Shown: one piece after another, positions 1-8,724 of the stretch | How positions within the stretch are numbered: the first letter of the stretch is position 1 | How the letters are laid out: every line of letters begins with the position of its first letter | DNA from: an uncultured Verrucomicrobiota bacterium | Lineage (GTDB): Bacteria; Verrucomicrobiota; Verrucomicrobiia; Verrucomicrobiales; Akkermansiaceae | Assembly: GCA_937867415.1 (NCBI GenBank) | Contig: CALMKO010000315.1 | Span: forward strand, 1 to 37,778 | DNA: 37,778 nt | Direction: 5' to 3' | Notes under the pieces: model-generated | Seen by the model: only the letters and a program-made list of their open reading frames with translations | Told to the model about the DNA's origin: nothing | Databases searched by the model: none | Translations under genes and position numbers: made by a program

Positions 1-153
1 GGCAAATCGAATTCTTTTTGATGATGTGAAGTTGCTCTCATTCCACGTTGAAGTACTTCTCCAAGCTGATGGGCGGATTCATCAATAGCGGACTTGATGG
101 GTATAATCAAGTACAGTGGTGATGCGATTCCTTCGGATCTGGAATGAGGGTGG

Positions 154-2184
154 TTAAAGTCCGATCGGGAAGGTCTCCGGTAGTTCATCTTTGTCCCACT
201 GGGTGGTCTGATCTAATGGCTCAACGGCCCGCGTCAGGTCGAAGTGGATCACTGCGTCGAATTGATCGGAAATACATGCATCGAAGTAATGACTTCGGCG
301 TTCGGTTTCCGGTCGGTAGACCACGCCGATGGCTCGTTCCAAGCGCGTCGTCTTTAATGCTTCCACGGCTGGGTTCGAGTGTGTTAGGTCGAGGTAGAAG
401 TCCGGGATTCCGACTTGGTGGAACAATTGTTCGTAGCTGCCATCCAATCCCATACGCACGGGTTTTCGCTCGGCGGGTAGGTGCCAGCCGGAGGCGGCTG
501 TAACGGTGCCGGCGAAGGTGGTGAAGCCGACGAGCCTGCTTTGCGTGGGAAACTCCTGGCGCACCAATTGGCCGAGGTTGTATTCGTTGTGACGGCCCAT
601 CGCGGTGGCGCGGGCATCTCCGATATGGGAATTGTGTGCCCATACGACCACCTTGGCCGATCCATGGTGGGATTGGAGGTGGGCGAGGAGTTGCACGAGG
701 GTCTCCATCATGTGTTCATCGCGCTGGTTCCACGACGAGACATCAGAGCGGAACATTTTTTGATAGTATTGCTCGGCGTTCTTCACTAGACGGGCGTTCT
801 GCTCGGCGAAAAAGTACTCGTCAGCTGCGGCCTGTCCGTTTTTGGCGAGGTAGGCGGCCTCCTTGGCTCTTAGATCCCAAAGCTGTTGGATCACTTCAGT
901 GCGGCAGCTTTCGGCCATGCCTTTTCCCACCATGATACCATAGTTTTGCGGGTCCTTGCCGTAGCGGTCCATGCAGCTGTAGAGTGCCTTCGCCTTGGCT
1001 GCTTCTACCGGGTCCCTGTGTTCGAGATAGGCGACGACCTCGCTAATGGATTTGTGAAGGCAGTAGAGGTCCAACCCATAGAATCCGACCTGGCGGTCCA
1101 TTGAGTGGACATTCTCATTGTGGTTCCTGAGCCAACCGATGAATTCGAGCACGTCGGCATTGCGCCACATCCATGAGGGGAAGCGTTCGAAGCCTGCAAG
1201 AGATTCCACACTTTCGTTGTCACCGGGTTCGCTGCGCACGAAGCGGTTCACTCGGTAGGCGTCCGGCCAGTCTGCTTCGACCGCCACGGCGTTGAAGCCT
1301 TTTTCAACAATGAGCCGTTTGGTGATTTCTGCCCGCTCGCGGTAGAACTCGTGGGTGCCGTGTGATGCCTCTCCAAGAAGGACGACGCTTCTGTTACCGA
1401 TCATTTCAATCAGATCGTCGTAGTCCTCTTTCGCTCCGGTGAGGGGTCTGACGTGCTTACGGAGATGGTCAAGGATACTTTTGCTGGATGCGGTTGGAGC
1501 GGATGGTCGATGGTTTCGTTCACGGATAGCCGAGGTCGAGGCGAGCAAGTGGCGGACTTCGTCGTCAGTGATTTGTGAGAAGTCTTCGTACCACTGGCTA
1601 ACCGAGTTGAAGGGCTTGGGTTCCATCAGGACAACTACGTCGTCGGCCTCGTCGCGCAGTCGGGCCACCGTGGTGCTCGGGGCGATAGGCACGGCGACGA
1701 CGATACGCCGCGCTTGCTGGTGGCGCAGGAGCGCGACAGCTGCGGACATGGTGGAGCCGGTTGCAATGCCATCGTCAACGACGATCACGGTGCGTCCGGT
1801 GACTTCTGGCGCGGGGCGTCCGTTGAAGTAGATCTGCTCCTTGCGGACGACTTCTGCGGTTTCACGGGCAATCGTGGCGGTAACCTGGTTCTTGGTGAGT
1901 CCGAGTCTCTGGATTAGATCATGGCTTAGAACGCGGATCCCACCGCTGGCGATCGCGCCCATCGCGACCTCCTCATGTCCTGGAACCCCAAGCTTTCGAA
2001 CGATGAGCAGATCGAATGGCTTGTCGAGCATCGCTGCTATCTCCGCTGCGACCGGTACTCCGCCTCGGGGAAGCGCGAGTATGACGATGTCTTCGACGCC
2101 CTTGAAATCGGTCAAGGCGCCGGCCAACTTGCGGCCTGCGTCACTACGGGTTGCAAAGGGGTATTGAATGGATGAGGTTTTCAT
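154..2184 (-). CDS. Phosphoribosyltransferase / erythromycin esterase-like fusion protein
   Basis: A 676-aa two-domain protein. Residues about 1-220 are a type I phosphoribosyltransferase: the PRPP-binding loop is at 133-146 (VIVVDDGIATGS) and an early LPRGGVPVA loop is at 38-46. Residues about 235-676 match the erythromycin esterase/succinoglycan-biosynthesis family: GEASHGTHEFY at 271-281, AVEADWPDAYR at 301-311 and a later WAHNSHIGDAR segment, supplying the His and Glu residues (H275, E303) expected at that active site. The protein is probably cytoplasmic, as no signal peptide is visible. It lies 18 bp downstream of the alpha/beta hydrolase gene on the same strand, so the two are probably co-transcribed. 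Stand-alone and fused versions of these domains are known in bacteria, but the substrate is not established. A true macrolide-resistance role is uncertain, because many members of the family do not act on macrolides. The domain calls are firm and the biochemical role is open. Confidence 0.9.
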   Translation of the reverse strand: MKTSSIQYPFATRSDAGRKLAGALTDFKGVEDIVILALPRGGVPVAAEIAAMLDKPFDLLIVRKLGVPGHEEVAMGAIASGGIRVLSHDLIQRLGLTKNQVTATIARETAEVVRKEQIYFNGRPAPEVTGRTVIVVDDGIATGSTMSAAVALLRHQQARRIVVAVPIAPSTTVARLRDEADDVVVLMEPKPFNSVSQWYEDFSQITDDEVRHLLASTSAIRERNHRPSAPTASSKSILDHLRKHVRPLTGAKEDYDDLIEMIGNRSVVLLGEASHGTHEFYRERAEITKRLIVEKGFNAVAVEADWPDAYRVNRFVRSEPGDNESVESLAGFERFPSWMWRNADVLEFIGWLRNHNENVHSMDRQVGFYGLDLYCLHKSISEVVAYLEHRDPVEAAKAKALYSCMDRYGKDPQNYGIMVGKGMAESCRTEVIQQLWDLRAKEAAYLAKNGQAAADEYFFAEQNARLVKNAEQYYQKMFRSDVSSWNQRDEHMMETLVQLLAHLQSHHGSAKVVVWAHNSHIGDARATAMGRHNEYNLGQLVRQEFPTQSRLVGFTTFAGTVTAASGWHLPAERKPVRMGLDGSYEQLFHQVGIPDFYLDLTHSNPAVEALKTTRLERAIGVVYRPETERRSHYFDACISDQFDAVIHFDLTRAVEPLDQTTQWDKDELPETFPIGL

Positions 2185-2202
2185 GGTGGATCCGGTTCTT
2201 TT

Positions 2203-2874
2203 CTATGTGATCGGTGTTAGGTAGTGCTTAAACCAAGCAGCGGCTATGGTGGCGACCTCTTCCAGAGCGCCCGGTTCCTCGAAAAGATGGGTGGCGCTTG
2301 CGATTTGAGAGAGGTGCTTGATGCCGGGTAGGCGATTGAGGGTTTCTTCGTTCCATCTGATGACCGGCCTGTCGTTTTCACCGACAATTAAGAGGGTTGG
2401 GGCGAATACGTGTTGTGCTTCGGTTCCCGCAAGGTCGGTGCGGCCACCCCGCGAGACGACGGCCTGGACTTCCGGTATTCGGGCGGCGGCGCAGAGGGCA
2501 GCAGCGGCTCCGGTACTTGCACCAAACAGCCCGGTGCCTAGGTTTTTTAGTTGTTTTTCCTTTTGCGACCAACGAATGACGGCGGCTAGCCTGTCCGTGA
2601 GAAACGGGATGTTGAACCGGAGTTCGCCCGTAAGTTTTTCGCCCACGGCTTCCGAAGCGGTCATGAGGTCGAACAAAAGGGTGGCGAGGCCTTGGTGATT
2701 CATTTCACTGGCAACCATCCGGTTGCGTGGACTCAGGCGGCTGCTTCCGCTGCCGTGGACGAAGATGACGATGCCAGAGGCACCGGCTGGAATCGCGATG
2801 TCGCCGTGAAGTTCGACACCTGCGCATGGGATACGCGCTTTGTATTCCCTCAAGGTGGATAGTTCAGTGTTCAT
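2203..2874 (-). CDS. Alpha/beta hydrolase, dienelactone hydrolase-like
   Basis: A 223-aa single-domain alpha/beta hydrolase. The oxyanion-side FVHGSGSS motif is at 38-45, the nucleophile elbow is GASTG with Ser120, and the other triad candidates are Asp168 (in GENDRPV) and His196 (in SATHLF). It has no signal peptide, so it is probably cytoplasmic. It is the upstream partner of the phosphoribosyltransferase/esterase fusion gene (18 bp apart, same strand). Hydrolases of this type are often found beside phosphoribosyltransferase genes, which suggests a shared job in small-molecule processing or stress. Family knowledge supports hydrolysis of an ester or lactone; the substrate cannot be read from the sequence. 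The start at 2874 is ATG and the N-terminus fits the family. Upstream there is about 1.4 kb without a convincing gene, so the promoter should lie just above 2874. Confidence 0.88.
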   Translation of the reverse strand: MNTELSTLREYKARIPCAGVELHGDIAIPAGASGIVIFVHGSGSSRLSPRNRMVASEMNHQGLATLLFDLMTASEAVGEKLTGELRFNIPFLTDRLAAVIRWSQKEKQLKNLGTGLFGASTGAAAALCAAARIPEVQAVVSRGGRTDLAGTEAQHVFAPTLLIVGENDRPVIRWNEETLNRLPGIKHLSQIASATHLFEEPGALEEVATIAAAWFKHYLTPIT

Positions 2875-4328
2875 GGGGTTTCAAATGTTTAATCATTGGA
2901 AAAACTAAAGTCCGTGGCTACACGGAAACGGTTCAGCGGCTGTCAGGGTGGAGGATATCCAACGTGGTTTAGTTAGGGGTGTCGGCGTGGTTCTTGAACG
3001 AGGGTATTTATACTTTTCGCAAGCAATTTCCTATTTTCTTTGGTCATTGGAATGCAGGTGTATCTTGGAAAGCTGATGGATTGATTTCTTTTCGAAATAC
3101 AGCGGCCTTCATCATATAAAAATCGCTTTTTATGTTGGGTGATGTCGATGAGGGATGTTTTATCACTAGTAGTGTTTCTGCTGTTTTTTGTTGCGGAAGG
3201 TGGGGCGCTCAAAAAAAGCAATAATGGTCGATGGTTCAGCTCATTCAGTTCTTTGATTGAAGTTCAATGAGCGAGTGAGTTGATGGGTTGATCGATCCTT
3301 ACTTTGGCGTTTGTTTTCGCCGGTTCTCTGCGCCGGATCGACAGAAACTCGTCAGGGGAATAGCGCTTTTTGTGTTGTATGAGTGGCTCTGTCGTTCTTC
3401 ATGAAGCACCATGACCGATTTTACCCGTGACTGCTCCCCGTCTTTTGTCAAAGGTGACACGGTTTTTTCGGTTTCATCTGTCGGGAACTGGCCATGCTTG
3501 ATTTCTGGTGATATTACTTATTTTCAGGAATCGTATATTCGTAACGGCGCCTTATCACCACGTGATCTATTCAAGTATCAGGACAGACTGAGGCTTTAGT
3601 GCCTCCATACCCATCAAATGAGGTCAGTTCACTCGGTTCAGCAAGTCTCCCCCTGTCAAAATCGAGGAGGTGCCTGGTGATCGTCGTTCCGTAATCTGGA
3701 TCCATCCGGCTGGGTGTGGATCAGGTGTGCCACTGGCCTGCGGTGTCATGTGACGTACGAGGGGGCACCTGGCATCTCCGCCTATGACCTTCCCGGCAAA
3801 GACGGGTCCCTAACCCTGCGGATCTTCCCTTGGGGAATCCCTTTGGCAGTGTTTGGATACGCTATTGCTCCGTCCATACGAGTTAGGCTTTATAGACGGA
3901 AGGTAGGCGATTCGGTCACGGCTTCGAGTATTCTCGCCGCATTTACAAGTCCTCTACGGCATGCAGTCCTTGCTCCGGCACGAGGTTTCGCTCGTCATCA
4001 CTTGCGAAATCTGGCCACGACATGGCCCACGGGCGGGTGGGGCTGAGTCGCTGGTTCCAAGGCATTTCATCCGGTGGCACGACAGAAGTAAGGTGACTGC
4101 TCAAGGCGCGTTGCGCGGGAAATTGAGGGCATCGGCTCAATCGCCGCGTGGATGTTGAAGCCTTTTTGGTGCGATGTCGCTTCCATGAAAATGAGAGGAA
4201 TGGCCTTGTTGGTTCCATTCTTGCGTGATTGAAAAGCACCTCCAAACTCAACGACTCCGCGGAGTGGCACGAAATCCGCTGGTTCTCGGAAATTCCTAGA
4301 CCATCCAGCAGTATTTTCGTCTCCTACC
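2875..4328. other. 1.45-kb stretch without a convincing gene
   Basis: This gap separates two divergent operons, so it must hold the promoters of both the hydrolase gene (minus) and the semialdehyde dehydrogenase gene (plus). The part from about 2880 to 3600 is visibly more AT-rich than its surroundings and has only short frames with atypical composition. A 7-bp inverted repeat (GCTCATT...AATGAGC) lies at 3239-3272. From about 3710 to 4250 GC rises and several short frames overlap on both strands. None has a recognisable domain, and together they look like decayed sequence. I could not assign a mobile element or an RNA gene. Confidence 0.5.
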
Positions 4329-5828
4329 ATGAGCTCATCTGAAAACCCAATCTGCCCGCTTTACATCGATGGTAAGTGGATCACTCCAGCTCACAAATTG
4401 AGCAGCCCCGTCTTCAACCCCTCGCGTGGTAGCGTCATCGCCAGAGTCCCGATGTGCGGGCCAGCGGAAGTCGATCTCGCCGTAGCCTCTGCCTCGGCGG
4501 CTTTTCCGGCCTGGCGTGATACTCCTCCGAACGAACGCGCACAGGTCCTCTTCCGGTTGAAGATCCTGCTCGAGGAGTCATTTGAAGAGCTTTGCCTCGG
4601 AATCGCCACCGAACATGGGAAAACGCTTTCGGAAGCACGTGGCGACCTTCGACGTGGCATTGAAGTGGTGGAATATGCCTGCGGTGCACCCTCGCTTTTG
4701 ATGGGTGAAAGCTTGGAAAACATCGCCCGTGGCATCGACTGCCACACCGACCGCCACCCGCTCGGCGTGGTGGCCGGGATTTGCCCGTTCAATTTCCCCG
4801 CCCTCGTGCCGATGTGGATGTGGCCCATCGCCATCGCCTGCGGGAATACCTTCATCCTCAAACCCAGCGAAAAAGTTCCGCTCACCATGCAGCGGATTGT
4901 TGTGTTGTTGGAGAAGGCCGGTCTCCCTCCCGGCGTTATGAACATCGTCCACGGCGGTCGTGAATGCGTGGATGCCATTCTCGAACACCCAGATGTCAAG
5001 GCGATCAGCTTCGTCGGCTCCACTCCGGTTGCCCGCGCGATTCATCGCAAGGGCGTCCTTCATGGCAAACGCGTGCAAGCCGCTGGCGGTGCGAAGAATT
5101 TCATCATCCTCATGCCCGACGCCGATGTGGATCGCACCGTGGAAGCAGTGAAAGACGGTGCCTTCGGTTGTGCGGGCGAGCGCTGCATGGCCGGGTCCAC
5201 CGCCGTCGCCGTCGGCGAGGCGGGCGTGAGGCTACTCCCCGCTCTCGCAGACCTGGTGAAGGCCATGAAAGTCGGCCCCACGGATGTTAGGGACCCACAG
5301 CCGGACATGGGTGCTGTCATTTCCGCAGACCATCGGGCCCGAGTCGCCGGCCTCATCGCAGCGGGCGAGCACGCCGGTGCCAAGGTTCTAGCCGATGGCA
5401 GAGCGACCGAAGTGGCGGAAGCTCCCGCCGGATTCTTCCTCGGCCCGACTCTCATCGACCACGTCTCCGAATCCAACCCACTCATGGAAACTGAGGTCTT
5501 CGGTCCGGTGCTGGCCGTGATGCGCGCCAAGACTCTCGATGAGGCAATCGCCTCGGCAAACCGCCAGGCCTTTGGCAATGGGGCCGCTATTTTCACCAAC
5601 TCCGGCAAAGCCGCCCGCGAGTTCCGGCGGCGGGTTAGCGCCGGTATGGTCGGAATCAACGTAGGCGTTCCCGCACCACTCGCCTATTTCCCTTTCAGTG
5701 GCTGGAACGATTCCTTTTTCGGCGATCTCCACATCCAAGGGAAAGAAGGCGTCGAATTCTATACCCAGCGCAAAACCACTACGACCCGCTGGTTCGGCTT
5801 CGGCGACGGGGAAATCTGGGCGAAATAA
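4329..5828 (+). CDS. mmsA: CoA-acylating (methyl)malonate-semialdehyde dehydrogenase
   Basis: A 499-aa aldehyde dehydrogenase superfamily protein of the methylmalonate-semialdehyde dehydrogenase type. It has the N-terminal IDGKW segment, PFNFPALVPMWM at 153-164, KPSEKVPLT at 178-186, SFVGSTPVA at 227-235, and the catalytic-cysteine motif GERCMAG with Cys286. The usual ALDH general-base glutamate region reads AAGGAKN (251-257), as in CoA-dependent members. The family converts malonate semialdehyde or methylmalonate semialdehyde plus CoA and NAD to acetyl- or propionyl-CoA. It is the first gene of a four-gene plus-strand operon, with 6 bp to the hydantoinase gene. In that context the likely substrate is malonate semialdehyde made by the aminotransferase from beta-alanine (or the methyl homologue from thymine). 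myo-Inositol or valine catabolism is an alternative for the family, but no genes for those pathways are nearby. The ATG at 4329 fits the family N-terminus. Confidence 0.93.
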   Translation: MSSSENPICPLYIDGKWITPAHKLSSPVFNPSRGSVIARVPMCGPAEVDLAVASASAAFPAWRDTPPNERAQVLFRLKILLEESFEELCLGIATEHGKTLSEARGDLRRGIEVVEYACGAPSLLMGESLENIARGIDCHTDRHPLGVVAGICPFNFPALVPMWMWPIAIACGNTFILKPSEKVPLTMQRIVVLLEKAGLPPGVMNIVHGGRECVDAILEHPDVKAISFVGSTPVARAIHRKGVLHGKRVQAAGGAKNFIILMPDADVDRTVEAVKDGAFGCAGERCMAGSTAVAVGEAGVRLLPALADLVKAMKVGPTDVRDPQPDMGAVISADHRARVAGLIAAGEHAGAKVLADGRATEVAEAPAGFFLGPTLIDHVSESNPLMETEVFGPVLAVMRAKTLDEAIASANRQAFGNGAAIFTNSGKAAREFRRRVSAGMVGINVGVPAPLAYFPFSGWNDSFFGDLHIQGKEGVEFYTQRKTTTTRWFGFGDGEIWAK

Positions 5829-5834
5829 TTCATC

Positions 5835-7262
5835 ATGAACCTGTTGATTCAAAACGGAACCATTGTCACCGCCGAGACCCAGTTCATCGGTGATCTGCTG
5901 TGCCGCGATGGGGTGATCGTCGAAATCGGGAGGAATCTAACATATAGAGGCGAGGCTGAGCTTGTCGATGCCACCGGAAAGTATATCTTCCCCGGATTCA
6001 TCGATCCCCATGTGCATATCTATCTGCCATTCATGGGCACCTTCGCCAAGGACGACTACGTCAGCGGCAGCAAGGCGGCCTTGATGGGGGGCACGACGAC
6101 TCTCATCGAAATGTGCTGCCCCTCGCGGAGCGATGATCCCCGCGAGGCGATCCGACTGTGGAAAAGCAAGGCGGCGGGAATCTCATCCTGCGACTATACC
6201 TTTCACATGGGGGTGACCCGCTTTGACGAAGGCACGGCGGATGCGCTGCGGGCGATCGTGGCCGAGGAAGGCATCACTTCGTTCAAGGTCTTTCTCGCCT
6301 ACAAGGGGGCCTTCGGGATCGAGGACACGGAGCTCTATCAGACACTTTCACTCGCCAGGGAGCTGGGTGTGGTGGTCACCGCGCATTGCGAAAACGCGGA
6401 TTTGGTCGCGGCGACCCAGAAGCGCCTCGTCGCCGAGGGTAAGACCGGCCCCGAGTGGCATGAGCCGTCCCGCCCCATCGCCGTCGAGACGGAGGGCTGC
6501 CACCACCTGATGACCTTCGCGGAAATGACGGGAGCGGAAGTCTATGTCGTGCACACCAGTTGCATCCCCGCCGTGGAGGCCGTCATCGCCGCGCGCAAGC
6601 GGGGAGTGAAGGCGTGGATCGAGACCGTAGCGCCCTATCTCACGTTAGACTCCTCCTACGCCGAACTCCCGGACTTCGAAGGAGCCAAGTATGTCATGAG
6701 CCCGCCGATCCGGTCCAAGGACCATGGCGATTTCCTGTGGGCATGCCTTGCGAATGGAACGGTTGACACCGTGGGGACCGACCACGCGCCCTTTGATTTC
6801 GCCACCCAGAAGCACATGGGCCACCCGCAAAATCCAGTGGATGCGAGTTTTCGCCCGACTGGCAAGCCCGGGGATTTCACCTTCATCCCCAACGGCATCC
6901 CCAGTGTCGAAGAGCGGGTCAAGCTGCTCTACACCGAGGGGGTCTGCCGGGGGCGGATCGATCTACAAGCCCTCGTCCGCATTGCGAGCACCAACGCCGC
7001 GAAAATCTTTGGTCTTTATCCACGAAAAGGAGCGATCGAGGTCGGCAGCGATGCGGATCTCGTCATCTGGGATCCTCAGTGGAGCGGTCAAATTTCTGCA
7101 ACAACCCACTCGATGGCCACTGACTATTCCGCCTTCGAAGGCCGGGAAATCCAGGGCCGCGCCGAGGTGGTGACCGTGCGCGGCAAGGTCATGGTCCGCG
7201 CCGGTGGCTGGGTCGGCGAAACTGGCTGGGGTAGTTTTATCCACCGCACCCCGAACATCTAA
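5835..7262 (+). CDS. hydA: Dihydropyrimidinase / D-hydantoinase family amidohydrolase
   Basis: A 475-aa cyclic amidohydrolase that opens dihydropyrimidine or hydantoin rings to N-carbamoyl amino acids. All binuclear metal ligands of the family can be placed: His59 and His61 in the DPHVH motif, the carboxylated lysine candidate Lys157 in FLAYKGAF, His184 in TAHCEN, His240 in VVHTS, and Asp316 in GTDHAP. Length is normal for the family. It lies 6 bp after the semialdehyde dehydrogenase and 1 bp before the permease start, so it belongs to one operon. With the aminotransferase and the dehydrogenase it fits the reductive uracil/thymine route (dihydrouracil to N-carbamoyl-beta-alanine). Allantoinase is less likely, because the sequence follows the dihydropyrimidinase pattern and no purine genes are adjacent. 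Substrate preference between dihydropyrimidines and 5-substituted hydantoins cannot be decided from sequence alone. Confidence 0.93.
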   Translation: MNLLIQNGTIVTAETQFIGDLLCRDGVIVEIGRNLTYRGEAELVDATGKYIFPGFIDPHVHIYLPFMGTFAKDDYVSGSKAALMGGTTTLIEMCCPSRSDDPREAIRLWKSKAAGISSCDYTFHMGVTRFDEGTADALRAIVAEEGITSFKVFLAYKGAFGIEDTELYQTLSLARELGVVVTAHCENADLVAATQKRLVAEGKTGPEWHEPSRPIAVETEGCHHLMTFAEMTGAEVYVVHTSCIPAVEAVIAARKRGVKAWIETVAPYLTLDSSYAELPDFEGAKYVMSPPIRSKDHGDFLWACLANGTVDTVGTDHAPFDFATQKHMGHPQNPVDASFRPTGKPGDFTFIPNGIPSVEERVKLLYTEGVCRGRIDLQALVRIASTNAAKIFGLYPRKGAIEVGSDADLVIWDPQWSGQISATTHSMATDYSAFEGREIQGRAEVVTVRGKVMVRAGGWVGETGWGSFIHRTPNI

Positions 7263-7263
7263 C

Positions 7264-8709
7264 ATGGAAAACACCGGTCCAGTCTCCGGCAGTTTGACCA
7301 ACGCGGATCTCGCCCCGGTCGCGCTGGACAAACGTACGTGGTCGCGCTGGGATGTCGCGGCCCTGTGGGTCGGGATGGCGGTTTGTATTCCTACCTATAC
7401 CATGGCCAGTAGCCTCATCGGGAACGGCATGACATGGTGGCAGGCGCTGCTCACAGTATTGTTAGGCAATCTCATCGTTCTGGTCCCGATGACGCTCAAT
7501 GCCCATCCTGGAACTGCGTATGGTATTCCTTTTCCCGTGTTGTTGCGGGCCAGCTTCGGCATTCGTGGAGCAAATATCGCCGCGCTCCTCCGCGGCGTGG
7601 TCGCTTGCGGGTGGTTCGGGATTCAAACGTGGTTCGGGGGGGCGGCCCTGCACGCGACACTGGCGATCATCTTCGGTTTCGATGCGTCCGGAGGCACTCC
7701 GATTCCCGCCCTTGGCATTTCCGCGAGCCAACTCACCTTCTTCCTGATTTTCTGGGCGATGAATGTTTTCTTCATCTGGAAAGGGATGGAGTCGATCAAA
7801 TGGCTTGAAGTGCTCAGCGCGCCGTTTCTGTTAGCTGTCGGGGGTCTGCTCATGATCTGGGCGGTGACCCAGGCGGGTGGGTTTGCCCGGATTTTTGAGG
7901 CGTCCTCGCCGACCAAGGTGGTGACATGGGGCGGTTTTGGCGCAGGGCTCACGGCGATGGTTGGCTTTTGGTCCACGCTTTCGTTGAATATTCCGGATTT
8001 CTCCCGCTATGCCAAATCCCAGCGCGACCAACTGATCGGTCAAGCGGTCGCTCTGCCCACCACGATGACCTTCTATTCGTTTGTTGGCATCGTGGTCACG
8101 GGAGCCACCGTCGTGATCTTCGGCGAGGCCATCTGGGATCCCGTCCAAGTGGTGGGGAAGATCGGGAATAAATGGCTATCCGCGCTAGCGCTCATCGTGC
8201 TCGCCGTCGCCACTCTTTCCACCAACATCGCAGCCAACGTGGTCTCTCCTGCCAATGATTTCTCGAACCTTGCACCAAGCAGGATCAGCTTCCGCGCCGG
8301 AGGCATGATTACGGCGCTGATCGGTATTCTCATCATGCCGTGGAAGTTGGTCGCGGATCCAAGTGGCTATATTTTCACGTGGCTGATCGGATATGGCGCT
8401 TTGTTAGGTCCCATCGCTGGGATCATGATCGCGGACTATCATGTCTATCGAAATCAAATCCTGAATGTCGAGCAGCTCTATCATCCGGATGGGATCTATC
8501 GCTTCACTCACGGTTTCAGTCTTGCGGGGCTGGCCGCGTTTTTCCTCGCCGTGCTGCCGAATCTGCCGGGTTTTCTCGCTCAGACCGGCATCATCGCAAG
8601 TATTCATCCGTGGCTTGGCGCGATCTATCAACAAGCATGGTTTTTCGGCTTCGCATTGTCATTTATTCTCTATCTTGGCTTCCGCAGAATTTCACCGGCA
8701 CCTGTTTAA
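7264..8709 (+). CDS. NCS1 family nucleobase/hydantoin:cation symporter
   Basis: A 481-aa polytopic inner-membrane protein with about 12 hydrophobic helices and the nucleobase:cation symporter-1 layout. The early helix carries GMAVCIPTYTMAS; helix 3 is followed by the RASFGIRGANIAALLR region typical of NCS1; and helix 6 carries the SLNIPDFSRYAK segment. Family members import uracil, thymine, cytosine, allantoin or hydantoins with Na+ or H+. I chose the ATG at 7264, one base after the hydantoinase stop, because the residues before it in a longer frame (from 7204) would overlap the hydantoinase gene and do not look like an NCS1 N-terminus. Its place in the operon between ring-opening enzyme and transaminase makes it the likely uptake system for the substrate of the pathway. 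The exact substrate remains open. Confidence 0.92.
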   Translation: MENTGPVSGSLTNADLAPVALDKRTWSRWDVAALWVGMAVCIPTYTMASSLIGNGMTWWQALLTVLLGNLIVLVPMTLNAHPGTAYGIPFPVLLRASFGIRGANIAALLRGVVACGWFGIQTWFGGAALHATLAIIFGFDASGGTPIPALGISASQLTFFLIFWAMNVFFIWKGMESIKWLEVLSAPFLLAVGGLLMIWAVTQAGGFARIFEASSPTKVVTWGGFGAGLTAMVGFWSTLSLNIPDFSRYAKSQRDQLIGQAVALPTTMTFYSFVGIVVTGATVVIFGEAIWDPVQVVGKIGNKWLSALALIVLAVATLSTNIAANVVSPANDFSNLAPSRISFRAGGMITALIGILIMPWKLVADPSGYIFTWLIGYGALLGPIAGIMIADYHVYRNQILNVEQLYHPDGIYRFTHGFSLAGLAAFFLAVLPNLPGFLAQTGIIASIHPWLGAIYQQAWFFGFALSFILYLGFRRISPAPV

Positions 8710-8724
8710 TCCAATTAAAATCTC

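Noticed and set aside
2973-3221. 82-aa minus frame in the AT-rich gap.
   Set aside because: Composition unlike genes of the window, no motif and no neighbour link.
3239-3272. 7-bp inverted repeat in the first gap, considered as a terminator or operator.
   Set aside because: Long 20-nt loop, AT-rich, no T-run and no gene ending nearby; not strong enough.
3411-3599. 62-aa plus frame.
   Set aside because: Short, no recognisable feature and no gene context; likely a chance frame.
3714-4330. Overlapping frames on both strands, one with a GFNIHAAIEP-like stretch recalling IS91-type transposases.
   Set aside because: Too short, no adjoining transposase motifs in any frame and no terminal sequences; treated as decayed or non-coding sequence.
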